Source: Micromonospora sp. HNM0581 (GTDB lineage: Bacteria; Actinomycetota; Actinomycetes; Mycobacteriales; Micromonosporaceae). Taken from it: DNA of 35,057 nucleotides. The notes below the pieces were generated by a model. The model was not told where the DNA came from. It did not search any database and was given only the letters and a program-made list of their open reading frames with translations. Positions 16,971-25,264 of the stretch are shown here, piece by piece. Positions within the stretch are counted from its first letter, which is position 1, and the number at the start of each line of letters is the position of its first letter. Position numbers and translations under genes: made by a program. Location of the stretch: contig NZ_JAASAD010000026.1 of assembly GCF_012726175.1 (NCBI RefSeq), positions 1 to 35,057 on the forward strand, given 5' to 3'.

Positions 16971-17534
16971 TCAGCCGATTTCCTTGAGGAAACGCAGCAG
17001 GATTGCTTTCCACTTCTCCTTGGCCTCAAGGTTCAGCTCGTGCGTTTGGAGACCCTGCTGGCCCGCGACGATCGTGGCGGTGCCGTTGGGCTTGGGCTCG
17101 CTGGTGATGATGATGAACGACCCGTCGGCCGCGGTCACCCGCCAGGTGATCCGCCGGTCTGTGCCGCTCACCTTCAGATTGTCGGCGACGATCAGCTCCT
17201 GCACGGCCTTGTCCTTCTCGGCGAAGGCGACCCAGGCGTCCATCAGCTCCTTCATGGCCAGCTTGGTGGACTTGCTGACGCTGGTCTGGAAGGTGCCGTC
17301 CGGGCGCTGGCCCGGGATGCGCTTGCCCGAGTACTGCTCGTAGGCGACCGTCACCGCCTGGGTCCACCAGCCTAGCGGCTCGATGCCGGTGCCGCAGAGC
17401 TCCTCGTGCACCTTGAGCGCGATGCCGTGGTGGTCGAGGTTTTTGGCGTCGATGCGGTCCATGAACTTCAGCCACTCGTCCCAGGAGCGGTTGGTGGCGC
17501 GTTCGACCGGCTTGATTCGGGAGTTGGCAGGCAT
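16971..17534 (-). CDS. ArsR-linked SRPBCC-type protein with DUF4287-like N-terminus
   Basis: A 187-residue soluble protein. The N-terminal half (SWDEWLKFMDRIDAKNLDHHGIA..., then GWWTQAVTVAYEQYSGKR) resembles DUF4287-type helical segments found in actinobacterial proteins next to ArsR regulators. The C-terminal half (KLAMKELMDAWVAF, RITWRVTAADGSFIII, KEKWKAILLRFLKEI) has the strand pattern and last helix of a small SRPBCC/AHSA1 ligand-binding fold. The frame extends ~95 codons upstream into the ArsR gene, but ATG 17534 is chosen because the conserved part starts there and an AAGGAAGG site lies about 11 bases upstream. It sits 53 bases after the ArsR gene on the same strand, the common ArsR-SRPBCC pairing. 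The ligand is unknown. Confidence 0.7.
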   Translation of the reverse strand: MPANSRIKPVERATNRSWDEWLKFMDRIDAKNLDHHGIALKVHEELCGTGIEPLGWWTQAVTVAYEQYSGKRIPGQRPDGTFQTSVSKSTKLAMKELMDAWVAFAEKDKAVQELIVADNLKVSGTDRRITWRVTAADGSFIIITSEPKPNGTATIVAGQQGLQTHELNLEAKEKWKAILLRFLKEIG

Positions 17535-17587
17535 ATTCGCGATGACCTTCCTTGTCCGTGCTCTCGACCGCGTCGGTGCGGTCGGCC

Positions 17588-17980
17588 TTAGCTGCTCTGG
17601 GGGTCGGTGGCCCGGGTGCTCGTCGGTCGTTCGCCGGCGGTGTAGGAATCGATGCGTCGCTGCCGTTCCCCGCGCTTGAGCTCTGTGGCCAGGGAGTCGA
17701 AGTGCTGGTTCCAGAACGAGCGGAACTGATTCAGCCACATGTCGACCTCCCGTAGTGGATCGCTGTCGACGGTGTACAACCGCCGTGCGCCGGCCGGGCG
17801 GACGGTGACGAAGCCGCATTCGCGCAGCACCCGCAGGTGCTGTGAGACTGCGGCGGGGCTGACGCGGAACTCCTCCCGGATGGTCGCGGCGATGGCACCG
17901 GACGGCTGCTCACCGTCGTCGGCGAGCAGCTCCAGGATCCGGCGCCGGATCGGATCGCCGAGAACATCGAAGGCGTGCAC
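17588..17980 (-). CDS. ArsR-family repressor (first copy)
   Basis: A small winged-helix repressor of the SdpR-like ArsR type. From GTG 17980: VHAFDVLGDPIRRRILELLADDGE, recognition helix VSPAAVSQHLRVLRECGFV, and the wing ARRLYTVDSDPLREVDMWL, followed by the ...FWNQHFDSLATELKRGE tail often seen in ArsR proteins paired with SRPBCC partners. There are no metal-binding Cys pairs. The longer frame to 18040 is unlikely, because a -35/-10 pair places transcription start at about 17980, giving a leaderless GTG. The DNA and protein closely resemble the second ArsR at 24647. It probably represses itself and the SRPBCC gene downstream, and possibly the divergent crotonase operon, through the palindrome at 18003-18012. 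Confidence 0.88.
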   Translation of the reverse strand: MHAFDVLGDPIRRRILELLADDGEQPSGAIAATIREEFRVSPAAVSQHLRVLRECGFVTVRPAGARRLYTVDSDPLREVDMWLNQFRSFWNQHFDSLATELKRGERQRRIDSYTAGERPTSTRATDPQSS

Positions 17981-17986
17981 CTCAAT

Positions 17987-18016
17987 ATTGTGGCACCTCT
18001 TACTTATATAAGCCAA
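17987..18016 (-). promoter_or_regulatory. ArsR promoter and CTTATATAAG operator (copy 1)
   Basis: On the minus strand, TTGGCT (18016-18011) and CACAAT (17992-17987) are spaced by 18 bases, and the GTG start follows 6 bases later, so the transcript is probably leaderless. A perfect 10-bp palindrome CTTATATAAG (18003-18012) overlaps the -35. The same GCTTATATA core occupies the -35 region of the promoters at 24613 and 25947. Confidence 0.65.
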
Positions 18017-18108
18017 CCGTAACGGGAACCGATTGGGCAATGCCGAAGATGCCGTCCACCGACGCGCGCGAGCAGGATCGGGGGAGCGACCGCGCGGGAG
18101 GCGTGTTG

Positions 18109-18882
18109 ATGGGTGACGAGGGCCGGTCCGGCAGTCTGCTGATTGAGCGCCACGGGCCGGTGGCGGTGGTGCGGCTGCACCGGCCCGCCCGCCGCAACGC
18201 CCTGGACGGCGACACTGCCGCCAGGCTCGGTGCGACCCTGGCCAGGCTGGACCGCGATCCGGGGGTACGCGCGGCGGTGCTCACCGGCACGCCGCCGGGC
18301 TTTTGCGCCGGATCGGACCTTACCGAGCTGGCCACCCTGAGCCTCGCCGGCATGGTCGATCACGAGGCCGCGACCGGGGCCGTGTGCCGGACGATCCCGC
18401 GACTCGGCCTACCGGTGCTGGCCGCCGTCGAGGGCTTCGCGATGGGCGGCGGGTTCCTGCTTGCGGTCGCCTGTGACGTGGTGTTCAGCGCGGCCGACAC
18501 GGTCTGGCGGCTGCCCGAGGTGCCGTTCGGGTGGGTGCCGCCGTGGGGCCTGCGGGCGCTGATCGACCGGGTCGGCCCGGCCGCCGCGCGCCGCCTGGTC
18601 TGGAACGCGGAACCGGTCAGCCCCGCGCGCCTGCACCGGCTCGGCGCCGTCGACGAGGTGACCGATCCCGGCCGGGCCGAGGCCGCCGCGCTGCGGCTGG
18701 CGGAACGCCTGGCCGATCTGCCCGCGCACGCGGTGGCCTCGGTGAAACAGGTGCTGGCGGCCGAACTGGTCGGTCCGGCCGAGACCCTGGACGCGCGCGC
18801 GACCGCCCGGTTCGGTGCCGACTGCCGGACCGGCGCGGCCCGGGCCGCCATCGCTCGGTTCGACCGGCGGGTGGCGTCGTGA
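18109..18882 (+). CDS. Crotonase-fold enzyme (enoyl-CoA hydratase/isomerase-like)
   Basis: A 257-residue crotonase superfamily enzyme acting on acyl-CoA thioesters. The oxyanion-hole motifs FCAGSDLTEL and GFAMGGGFLLAVACD are present, and the second catalytic region reads RLPEVPFGWVPPWG. In hydratases the glycine-rich motif usually continues with a Glu two residues on; here that position is Leu (GGGFLL), while the Glu of the PEV block is kept. A simple hydratase is therefore less certain than an isomerase, hydrolase or lyase. ATG 18109 has GGGAGG about 7 bases upstream; a longer form from ATG 18040 is possible but has no good site. Its stop overlaps the GTG of the CoA-transferase by 4 bases (GTGA), so the two are translationally coupled. 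It diverges from the ArsR gene. Confidence 0.88.
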   Translation: MGDEGRSGSLLIERHGPVAVVRLHRPARRNALDGDTAARLGATLARLDRDPGVRAAVLTGTPPGFCAGSDLTELATLSLAGMVDHEAATGAVCRTIPRLGLPVLAAVEGFAMGGGFLLAVACDVVFSAADTVWRLPEVPFGWVPPWGLRALIDRVGPAAARRLVWNAEPVSPARLHRLGAVDEVTDPGRAEAAALRLAERLADLPAHAVASVKQVLAAELVGPAETLDARATARFGADCRTGAARAAIARFDRRVAS

Positions 18883-20441
18883 GCAAGATCTGCGACCTGG
18901 CAGAGGCGGTCGCGCTGATCGGCGACCGGCAGGCGGTCGCGGTGAGTGGGGTGATCGGCTGGGTGGTACCGGACGTGGTCCTGCGCGCGCTGGGGGAGCG
19001 GCACCGACGTACCGGCGGCCCACATGACCTGACGTTCTACTTCCCGTGCGCCACCGGGGACGCGACCGGCATCCCGGGGGCGGACCACGTCGCCCGGCCC
19101 GGCCTGATGCGCCGGGTGATCGCCGGCTCGTACGTGAACCCGCGGCACCCGACGACCGGGCAGCGGCCGGCGCTCATGCGCCTGATCCTGGCCGATGCCG
19201 TGCAGGCGTACAACTGGCCGATAGGGGCGGCGATGCACTGGCTGCGCGAGGTCGCCCGGCGCAGCCCCGGCTATCTCACCGAGGTCGGTCTGGGCACCTT
19301 CAACGACCCCCGGCACGGCGGCGGCCGGTTGAACGCGGCGACCGTGCACGACCTCGTGGAGGTGGTCGACTTCCGCGGCTCGGAGTACCTGTTCTATCCG
19401 ACGTGGCCGCTGGACGTCGGCGTGATCCGGGCCGCGGCCGCCGACGAGCACGGCAACCTGTCCTTCGACGACCTGCCGCTGACCACCGCGGCCCTGGCCG
19501 TGGCGCTGGCCGTGAAGGCCTGCGGCGGCACGGTGATCGCCCAGGTCGCCCGGACGGTTCCCCGCCGGTCCCGTCCGGCGCATCAGGTGCGGATCCCGGG
19601 GGTGCTGGTTGACCGGGTCGTGGTGGCGCCGGACGAGCCGGTCGGCAGCAGCGTCCGGGCCGATCCCGGGTACCTGCGGGCGGTGCCGGGCGCGTACGAC
19701 GGCCTGCCGCGCCTGCCTGCCGGCCCGGAGAAGGTGATCGCCCGGCGGGTAGCCCGGGAGGTCCGGCCCGGCGAGACGGCGATCTTCGGCTTCGGCGCTT
19801 CCGCCGACGTCGCGCTGGCCATGGCCGAGGACGGCCTGCTGGCCGGCGACCGGCTGGACGACTTCGTGTTCACCACCGAGCACGGCCCGTTCGGCGGCGT
19901 GGTCATGCCGGGCTGGCAGTTTTCCGCCAACTACGGCCCGGAGGCACTGCTCGACGGTCCCAGCCAGTTCGACTTCATCGACGGCGGCGGGTGCACGTTC
20001 GCCGCGTTGTCGTTCGCACAGTTCGACGCGGCCGGCAGCGTGAACGTAAGCCGCTTCGCCGACGCCAACCCGGGTACCGGTGGCTTCGCCGACATCGCCC
20101 ATCACGCCCGCCGTCTCGTCTTCGCCGGCACCCTCACCACTCAGGGCCTGAAGGTCTCGGCCGACCGGGGCGAATTGCGGATCATCTCCGACGGCGCGGT
20201 GCAAAAGTTCGTCCCGGCTGCCGACCACGTCACCTACCGGGTGGCCGACGGGATTCGGCGGGGCCAGCGCGCGACCGTGGTGACCGAGCGGGCAGTCTTC
20301 GACGTCACCGCCGGCGGGCTGGTGCTGACCGAGGTCGCGCCCGGTGTGGACGTCCGCGGCGAGGTGCTCGGCCGGATCGGCTTCCCGGTGCGGGTGGCCC
20401 CCAATGTGTCCATGATGGACGCCACGTTGTTCCGCCCGTGA
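18879..20441 (+). CDS. Acyl-CoA transferase (acetate/propionate CoA-transferase type)
   Basis: A 520-residue family I CoA-transferase with the α and β halves fused in one chain, like YdiF/propionate CoA-transferases. It moves CoA between acyl groups through a glutamyl-CoA intermediate. Visible landmarks: N-terminal DRQAVAVSGVIGWVVPDVVL, a central RAAAADEHGNLSFDDLP (family A-D-xx-GN motif), and FTTEHGPFGG, whose Glu334 is the likely catalytic residue. The C-terminal half keeps GGGCTFAALSFAQFDAAGSVNVS and the end TEVAPGVDVRGEVLGRIGFPV. The frame is open from 18531, but GTG 18879 is the real start because it overlaps the crotonase stop by 4 bases and matches the family N-terminus. It likely supplies or drains acyl-CoA for the operon. 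Length is normal. Confidence 0.92.
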   Translation: MSKICDLAEAVALIGDRQAVAVSGVIGWVVPDVVLRALGERHRRTGGPHDLTFYFPCATGDATGIPGADHVARPGLMRRVIAGSYVNPRHPTTGQRPALMRLILADAVQAYNWPIGAAMHWLREVARRSPGYLTEVGLGTFNDPRHGGGRLNAATVHDLVEVVDFRGSEYLFYPTWPLDVGVIRAAAADEHGNLSFDDLPLTTAALAVALAVKACGGTVIAQVARTVPRRSRPAHQVRIPGVLVDRVVVAPDEPVGSSVRADPGYLRAVPGAYDGLPRLPAGPEKVIARRVAREVRPGETAIFGFGASADVALAMAEDGLLAGDRLDDFVFTTEHGPFGGVVMPGWQFSANYGPEALLDGPSQFDFIDGGGCTFAALSFAQFDAAGSVNVSRFADANPGTGGFADIAHHARRLVFAGTLTTQGLKVSADRGELRIISDGAVQKFVPAADHVTYRVADGIRRGQRATVVTERAVFDVTAGGLVLTEVAPGVDVRGEVLGRIGFPVRVAPNVSMMDATLFRP

Positions 20442-20521
20442 CCGGGTCAACCCGCAATATTGGAGATGCCCGATCCGACGACGGCCCAACATGATGGAGG
20501 TACCGCCGTGGGTGAGGGGGA

Positions 20522-21430
20522 GTGAGCATGCCGGACATCGGGACCTTCGGTTCCGCGTACGCGCAGACCGGTCGACTCGGCACGTACCTGAGCCGGCTCG
20601 GGGTCGATCACCCCGGAACGCCGTCCGTGGACGGACTGCGGCAGCTGCACCGGGCACACGTGGAGCGGGTGCCGTACGAGGTGCTCGACATCCAGGCGGG
20701 GATCGCGACGCCGGTCGACCCGGACGGGTGCGCGGCCCGGGTGGAACGGGGCCGCGGCGGCTACTGCGTCCAGCTCAACAGCGCCTTCCACCACCTGCTG
20801 ACCGGCCTCGGCTACCAGGTGACCATGCACCGCGCCGGGGTGCAGGCGGCACCGGCCGCGCCGCCGGTCTCGCCGGACGATCCGGCACCGCACCTCGCCC
20901 TGTCCGTCTGGCTCGACGGGCAGGATTGGTTCGTCGACGTCGGTCTCGGCGACGGCCTGCACGAGCCGCTGCCCTGGCAGGCCGGGACCTATCGGCAGGG
21001 CCCGTTCACGTTCCGGTTGTCGCCGTCCGCGGCCGGTCCGCCCGGGTGGCGCTTCGACCGGGCGCCGCGCGGCGCCATCGCCGGGCTCGACATCGCCACC
21101 GCCCCGGCGACCACCGCCGATTTCGCGGCCTGGCACGAGTTCCTGAGCACCTCCCGGGAGTCGCGGCTGGTGCGGGTGGTGGCGGTGATGCGGCGTGACG
21201 CGGGTGGTTCGGACGTCCTGCAGGGATGCATGCTGCGCCGGATCGGGGAGCGGACGGAGTCGGAACGCGAGATCACCTCGATGGCGCAGTGGTACGGCGT
21301 GCTGACCGAGAAGTTCGGTCTCCGCCTGGATGGTCTCGACGAGCAGCAGCGCAACGAGCTGTGGACCCGCGTGCGTGCGGCGCACGACCGGTGGCTGGCG
21401 AGCGGGCGGAACCGGCGTACCGATGCCTGA
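20522..21430 (+). CDS. Arylamine N-acetyltransferase / amide synthase
   Basis: NAT-family enzymes transfer an acyl group from CoA to arylamines or hydrazines; related amide synthases (RifF type) release ansamycin polyketides. The Cys-His-Asp triad is intact: RGGYCVQLN (Cys82), HLALSV (His124), and FVDVGLGD (Asp139). The C-terminal third (WHEFLSTSRESRLVRVV, then MLRRIGERTESEREI) is typical, and the 302-residue length is normal. Starts at 20522 (GTG) and 20528 (ATG) both follow GAGGGGGAG. It lies 80 bases after the CoA-transferase and overlaps the next gene by 8 bases. With an aryl-CoA ligase in the same operon, a role in joining an acyl-CoA to an aromatic amine is reasonable, but the substrate is inferred. 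Confidence 0.9.
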   Translation: MSMPDIGTFGSAYAQTGRLGTYLSRLGVDHPGTPSVDGLRQLHRAHVERVPYEVLDIQAGIATPVDPDGCAARVERGRGGYCVQLNSAFHHLLTGLGYQVTMHRAGVQAAPAAPPVSPDDPAPHLALSVWLDGQDWFVDVGLGDGLHEPLPWQAGTYRQGPFTFRLSPSAAGPPGWRFDRAPRGAIAGLDIATAPATTADFAAWHEFLSTSRESRLVRVVAVMRRDAGGSDVLQGCMLRRIGERTESEREITSMAQWYGVLTEKFGLRLDGLDEQQRNELWTRVRAAHDRWLASGRNRRTDA

Positions 21431-22146
21431 TTCCGCCCCAGTGCGCTCGCCGGCGGCTTCGTACGTCCGATGGGAGGATCAGCTCCAGGGTCTGCTCGAC
21501 GACCTGTGCCTGCCGGCGCTCGGCATCGTGCAGGTCGGCGCGCACACCGGGCAGGAGATCGCGGCGCTGACCCGCTGCGGGTTCCGCCGGCTGGTGCTGA
21601 TCGAACCCAACCCGGACCACCACGCCGCGCTCGCCGCCAAGCTGCGCCTTCACCACGTCGCCGCCGGTCTGCGGCCCTCCGGCGGGCGGGCGCCGGCCGC
21701 GCGAGATCGTGCGCGCCGCCGCCGGCCGGGTCCGCGGGCGCACCGTCCTGCACATCACCGAATTCGACCAGCAGGCCAGCCCGCTGCCGCCGCTGCCGCC
21801 GATCTCCGTGGTGCGTCAGGTCCCGGTGGACGTGGTGCCGGTCCGCGATGTGCAGGCCGGGTGCAACGTGATTGTGGTCGACGCCCAAGGCGCGGAACTC
21901 GACGTCCTCGCCGGCACCGACCTTGACCAGCTGGACCTGGCGGTGATCGAGGGCAGCGCCCGGGCCCGCTACCGCGGCGGGGCCACCATGCGGGGGATCG
22001 CCGACCACATGGGCAGCCGCGGCTGGCGGCCGGTCGCGGGCTGGGCACACGCCCGGCCCGAGGTGTCGGACGTGGCGTGGCTGGCGCCGCACGCCCGGCG
22101 GCATGAGCGGCCGCCCCGGCATGATCAGAAGAGCAATGATGGCTGA
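21423..22146 (+). pseudogene. FkbM-like methyltransferase, frameshifted
   Basis: The first half, from ATG 21423 (MPDSAPVRSP...), carries the FkbM-type SAM motif GIVQVGAHTGQEIAAL and VLIEPNPDHHAALAAKL in one frame. The rest (GRTVLHITEFDQQASPLPPL, VPVRDVQAGCNVIVVDAQGAELDVL, IEGSARARY and GWRPVAGWAH) continues in another frame from about 21690 to the stop at 22146. Both parts are clearly of one FkbM/SAM methyltransferase family gene (about 235-240 residues). The break lies in the GC-rich stretch 21665-21705. FkbM enzymes O-methylate many natural products. The gene overlaps the NAT gene by 8 bases and the ligase start by 11 bases. A sequencing error is as possible as real decay. Confidence 0.75.
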
Positions 22147-23754
22147 GGTTCCGTCCGCGCACGTCGACACGTTCTGCCGGGACCGGCTGCCCGCGCCGGA
22201 GCAGCCACCGGAGTTCCGCTTCGACCTGCCCGAGCTGGACTATCCGGAGCTGCTCAACTGCACCGAACTACTGCTCGACGAGATCGTGTGCCGCTACGGC
22301 CCGGACCGGGTCTGCCTGCGCACGCCGGACGAGGTGTGGACGTACGGCGAGCTGCGGCACCGGGCCGCCCAGGTGGCCGAGGTGCTGACCGAGGACGCCG
22401 GGCTGGTGCCGGGCAACCGGGTGCTGCTGCGCGGGCCGAACACCCCGTGGCTGGTGGCCGCGTGGTTCGGCGTGCTGCGCGCCGGCTGCGTGGCAGTGAC
22501 CACGATGCCGATGCTGCGCACGCGCGAGATTGAGGCGCTGGCCGCGGTGACCGAACCGGCGCTGGCGCTGTGCGAGCACCGGTTTACCGGCGACCTGCTG
22601 GCCCGCCGGACGCCGGGCGTCCACGGCGGCGACCGCCCGGACGACCTGGTCGCCCGTTGCGCCGCCAAGTCCGGCACGTTCCCGCCGGTGCCCACCCGGG
22701 CCGACGACGTGGCCCTGCTGGCGCCGACCTCGGGCACCACCGGCCAGCCCAAGGTGACCGCGCACTTCCATCGCGACGTGCTGGCCAACGCCGACACGTT
22801 CTCCCGGCACGTGCTGCGGCCCCGCCCGGACGACGTATTCACCGGGAGCCCGCCGATCGGTTTCACCTTCGGACTGGGTGGCCTGGTGGTATTCCGATGC
22901 GGGTCGGCGCGTCGGCGCTGTTGCTGGAGAAGGTGCCACCGCCGCGGCTGGCCGACCTGGCCGCCGAGCACAGCGCGACGATCCTGTTCACTGCCCCGGC
23001 CGGCTACCGCTCGATGCTGGCCGCCGGCCGCGCGCCCCAGCTGGCCCGGCTGCGCCGCTGCGTGTCGGCCGGTGAGCACCTGCCCCGGACGGTCTATGAG
23101 GACGTGCTGCGCCGGACCGGCATCCGGGTCATCGACGGCATCGGCTCGACCGAGATGGTGCACATCTTCATCGCGTCTGCGGACGACGACATCCGTCCGG
23201 GCGCGACCGGGCGGCCGGTGCCCGGATACCAGGCGGCGGTGCTTGACGAGCACGGCGACCCGGTCCCGGACGGGGCGGCGGGACGGCCGGCCGTGCGGGG
23301 GCCCACCGGGTGCCGCTACCTGGACGATCCGCGCCAGAGCACGTACGTGCGGGACGGCTGGAACCTCACCGGTGACGTGTTCGTCCGCGACGCCGAGGGC
23401 TACTACTGGTTCCAGGCCCGGCACGACGACATCATCATCTCGGCCGGCTACAAAATCGCCGGGCCCGAGGTGGAGGAGGTGCTGCTCACCCACGCCGGTG
23501 TGCGGGAGGCGGCGGTGGTGGGCGCGCCGGATCCGGTGCGCGGAACCGTGGTCAAGGCGTTCGTGGTGCTCGACGAGGCGCTGTCGGGAGACGAGCGGAT
23601 GGCTGGGGAGCTGCGCGAACTGGTCCGCGCGACGATCGCCGGATACAAGTGCCCGCGGCAGATCGAGTTCGTGTCGATGCTGCCGCACACCAGCACGGGC
23701 AAGGTGCAGCGGGGAGTGTTGCGCGAGCTGGGGACGGCGCTGCCCACCGGCTGA
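22136..23754 (+). pseudogene. Benzoate/2-aminobenzoate-type CoA ligase, one-base frameshift
   Basis: Acyl-adenylate enzyme (ANL superfamily) that activates an aryl acid to its CoA ester. The N-terminal part (LDYPELLNCTELLLDEIV, VPGNRVLLRGPNTPWLVAAW) is the pattern of 2-aminobenzoate/benzoate-CoA ligases. Motifs: P-loop APTSGTTGQPKVTAH; after the break GIGSTEM, then YYWFQARHDDIIISAGYKIAG and TSTGKVQRGVLR with the catalytic Lys. Near 22894 the sequence has TTCCGATG; adding one C (TTCCCGATG) restores an unbroken frame GLVVFPMRVGASALLLEK, for a ~539-residue protein of normal length. One missing C in a short run is typical of a sequencing slip. Start ATG 22136 or 22139 overlaps the methyltransferase end. 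It would be the last gene of the operon. Confidence 0.85.
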
Positions 23755-23805
23755 GCCGGGGCGCGGGCCCGATCGGCGGGCGCACCCACCGGCCGAGCTT
23801 TGCGG

Positions 23806-24566
23806 TCACCGCTGCCGGACGCCGACGAGCAGGCCGCGGCCGGTGCTGGTCATCGTCACCCCCGGGTCGGCCAGGTACTCCACCTCGCAGCCGGCCCGCT
23901 CGAACGCCGCGCGGTACTCCGCCTCGGTGAACAGGGTGAACCGCTGGACGTGGACAAAACTGCGGATCCCGGTGGCGTCGGCTGTCGAGTAGTGCGCCTC
24001 CAACCGGGCCGTGCCCTGGTCCAGGGTTGTGCGGACCAGGCGTACGACGGTCTGCCCGTCCCGTTCGGCGACATCGTGCCCGATGTGCCCGTCGAGGAAC
24101 TGCTCGGGGAACCACCACGGTTCGGCGACCAGCACGCCGCCGATCGGCAGGTGCGCGGTGAGGGCGGCCACCGCGGTGTCCAGCTCGGTCGTCGAGGTCA
24201 TGTAGCCCAGGGTGCTGAACAGTGAGCAGATGGCGTCGAAGGTCCGGCCCAGGGTGAGATCGCGCATGCGCCGTCGTGGATGGGCACCCCGGGCAGCTTG
24301 GCCCGGGCCACCGCCCGCATGTCGGCCGAGATGTCCACGCCCTCGACCTCGGCGAACAGGTGGCGCCAGGTGACCAGGTGCTCGCCCGTGCCGCAGTCGA
24401 CGTCGAGCAGCGAGGCGGCGCCGGGCCGGCGAGCCCGGATCACGTCGGCGATCTCCTGTGCCTCGGCCGCGAAGTCCTTGCCCCGGCTGGTGTAGACCAG
24501 GTCGTAGACGCGGCTCAGCGGGCCTGTGTAGTGGCTGTAGTCGAGCCGGTCGGCGGCAACGGTCAT
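23806..24566 (-). pseudogene. Amino-sugar N-methyltransferase (DesVI/TylM1-like), frameshifted
   Basis: Class I SAM methyltransferase of the dTDP-aminosugar N,N-dimethyltransferase type. N-terminal: SRVYDLVYTSRGKDFAAEA, SAM motif LLDVDCGTGEHL, VEGVDISADM and LPGVPIHDG. C-terminal, in another frame: MRDLTLGRTFDAICSLFSTL, VLVAEPWWFPEQFLDGHIG and YRAAFERAGCEVEYL. At about 24268 one base is missing; adding it gives DG-DMRDLTLG and a ~253-residue normal-length protein. The motif I reads VDCGTG where relatives have VACGTG. ATG 24566 has GGAG 6 bases upstream and diverges from the second ArsR gene, so the shared 80-base gap could let ArsR control both. Its usual partners in amino-sugar synthesis are missing or broken here. 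Confidence 0.78.
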
Positions 24567-24612
24567 GTCTTCTCCACTTTAAGATGCGGAAGTGACGGAC
24601 GGATATGAGCCT

Positions 24613-24646
24613 TTGCTTATATTCCCCGGGGCTTGTATAATGAAGT
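24613..24646 (+). promoter_or_regulatory. Leaderless promoter and operator of second ArsR
   Basis: TTGCTT (24613-24618) and a perfect TATAAT (24636-24641) are spaced by 17 bases, and the GTG start at 24647 follows after 5 bases, so the mRNA should be leaderless. Two related sites GCTTATATT (24615-24623) and GCTTGTATA (24631-24639), 16 bases apart, overlap the -35 and -10. These are candidate ArsR-binding half-sites matching those at 18003 and 25950. Confidence 0.75.
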
Positions 24647-24979
24647 GTGCACGCGTTCGAGGTACTCGGTGATCCGGTCCGGCGCCGCATTCTGGAGTTG
24701 CTGGCCGAGGGGGCGCAGCGCTCCGGCGTGCTCAGCGACATTCTGCGCCGCGAGTTCGGCATCTCCCAGCCCGGTGTCTCGCAGCACCTGCGGATCCTCC
24801 GTGAGTACGGCCTGACCAGCGTCCGAGCCGAGGGCACCCGGCGGGTCTACTCGATCCGGTCGGCGCCGCTGGAGGAGATCGACGCCTGGCTGGATCAGTT
24901 CCGCGGGTTCTGGGTCCAGCACCTGCAGGCACTGTCCGCTGAGGCCGATCACCGGGACGGGGACGGCGCCGCGCGCTGA
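24647..24979 (+). CDS. ArsR-family repressor (second copy)
   Basis: A 110-residue winged-helix ArsR protein, close paralogue of the one at 17588: VHAFEVLGDPVRRRILELLAEG, recognition helix ISQPGVSQHLRILREYGL, wing TRRVYSIRSAPLEEIDAWL, and the QFRGFWVQHLQAL tail. There are no metal-ligand Cys. The GTG at 24647 is fixed by the promoter just upstream (perfect TATAAT) and by alignment with the first copy. The C-terminus ends in short charged residues, and its stop lies at the edge of a broken aminotransferase gene on the other strand, so the last residues may have been altered. It likely represses itself, the divergent methyltransferase, or the SRPBCC gene at 26030, whose promoter carries the same motif. 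Confidence 0.88.
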   Translation: MHAFEVLGDPVRRRILELLAEGAQRSGVLSDILRREFGISQPGVSQHLRILREYGLTSVRAEGTRRVYSIRSAPLEEIDAWLDQFRGFWVQHLQALSAEADHRDGDGAAR

Positions 24980-25264
24980 GCGCACCGTGCGCATGAACCC
25001 CGTCCGGTCCTCCACCAGCAGGGGATAGAGCCAGAACGACGACTCGTGACCGTCCTCGCGCACCGTGGTGCGCAGGCCGGTGATCCCGGCGAGCTGCTCG
25101 TCGTAGAAGGCGGCGTGCACCCGGTCCGCGCGCCGGTCGATGCCCAGCCAACGCAGCAGCCGCGCCCGCTCGCACATCCGCTGGTCGGGCAGCGTGATCA
25201 TGCCGCCCCTGCTGCACGTCAGGTGTTTGAGCGCGTGGAAGCTGTAGACCGCGAGGTTGCCGTC
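24978..25264 (-). pseudogene. DegT/DnrJ/EryC1-type sugar aminotransferase fragment
   Basis: Only the middle of a PLP-dependent sugar aminotransferase is left. From the right: NDGNLAVYSFHALKHLTCS (with the Lys that would bind PLP), RGGMITLPDQRMCERARLLR and WLGIDR. The frame then jumps, after a deletion of several tens of residues, to AAFYDEQLAGITGL, and ends SSFWLYPLLVEDRTGFM. The N-terminal ~170 residues are gone (the P450 fragment begins at the edge), and the C-terminus is cut where the ArsR gene ends. Such enzymes install the amino group in dTDP-sugars. With the aminosugar N-methyltransferase next door it suggests a lost sugar pathway. The longest open frame (24617-25201) runs past the homologous part into antisense ArsR sequence. 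Confidence 0.72.

Noticed and set aside
18360..20657. A 765-codon open frame on the minus strand
   Set aside because: Antisense shadow of the crotonase and CoA-transferase genes, which have clear motifs on the plus strand.
24617..25201. A 194-codon minus-strand protein covering the ArsR gene
   Set aside because: Only its upstream third is aminotransferase-like; the rest is antisense to the clear ArsR gene.
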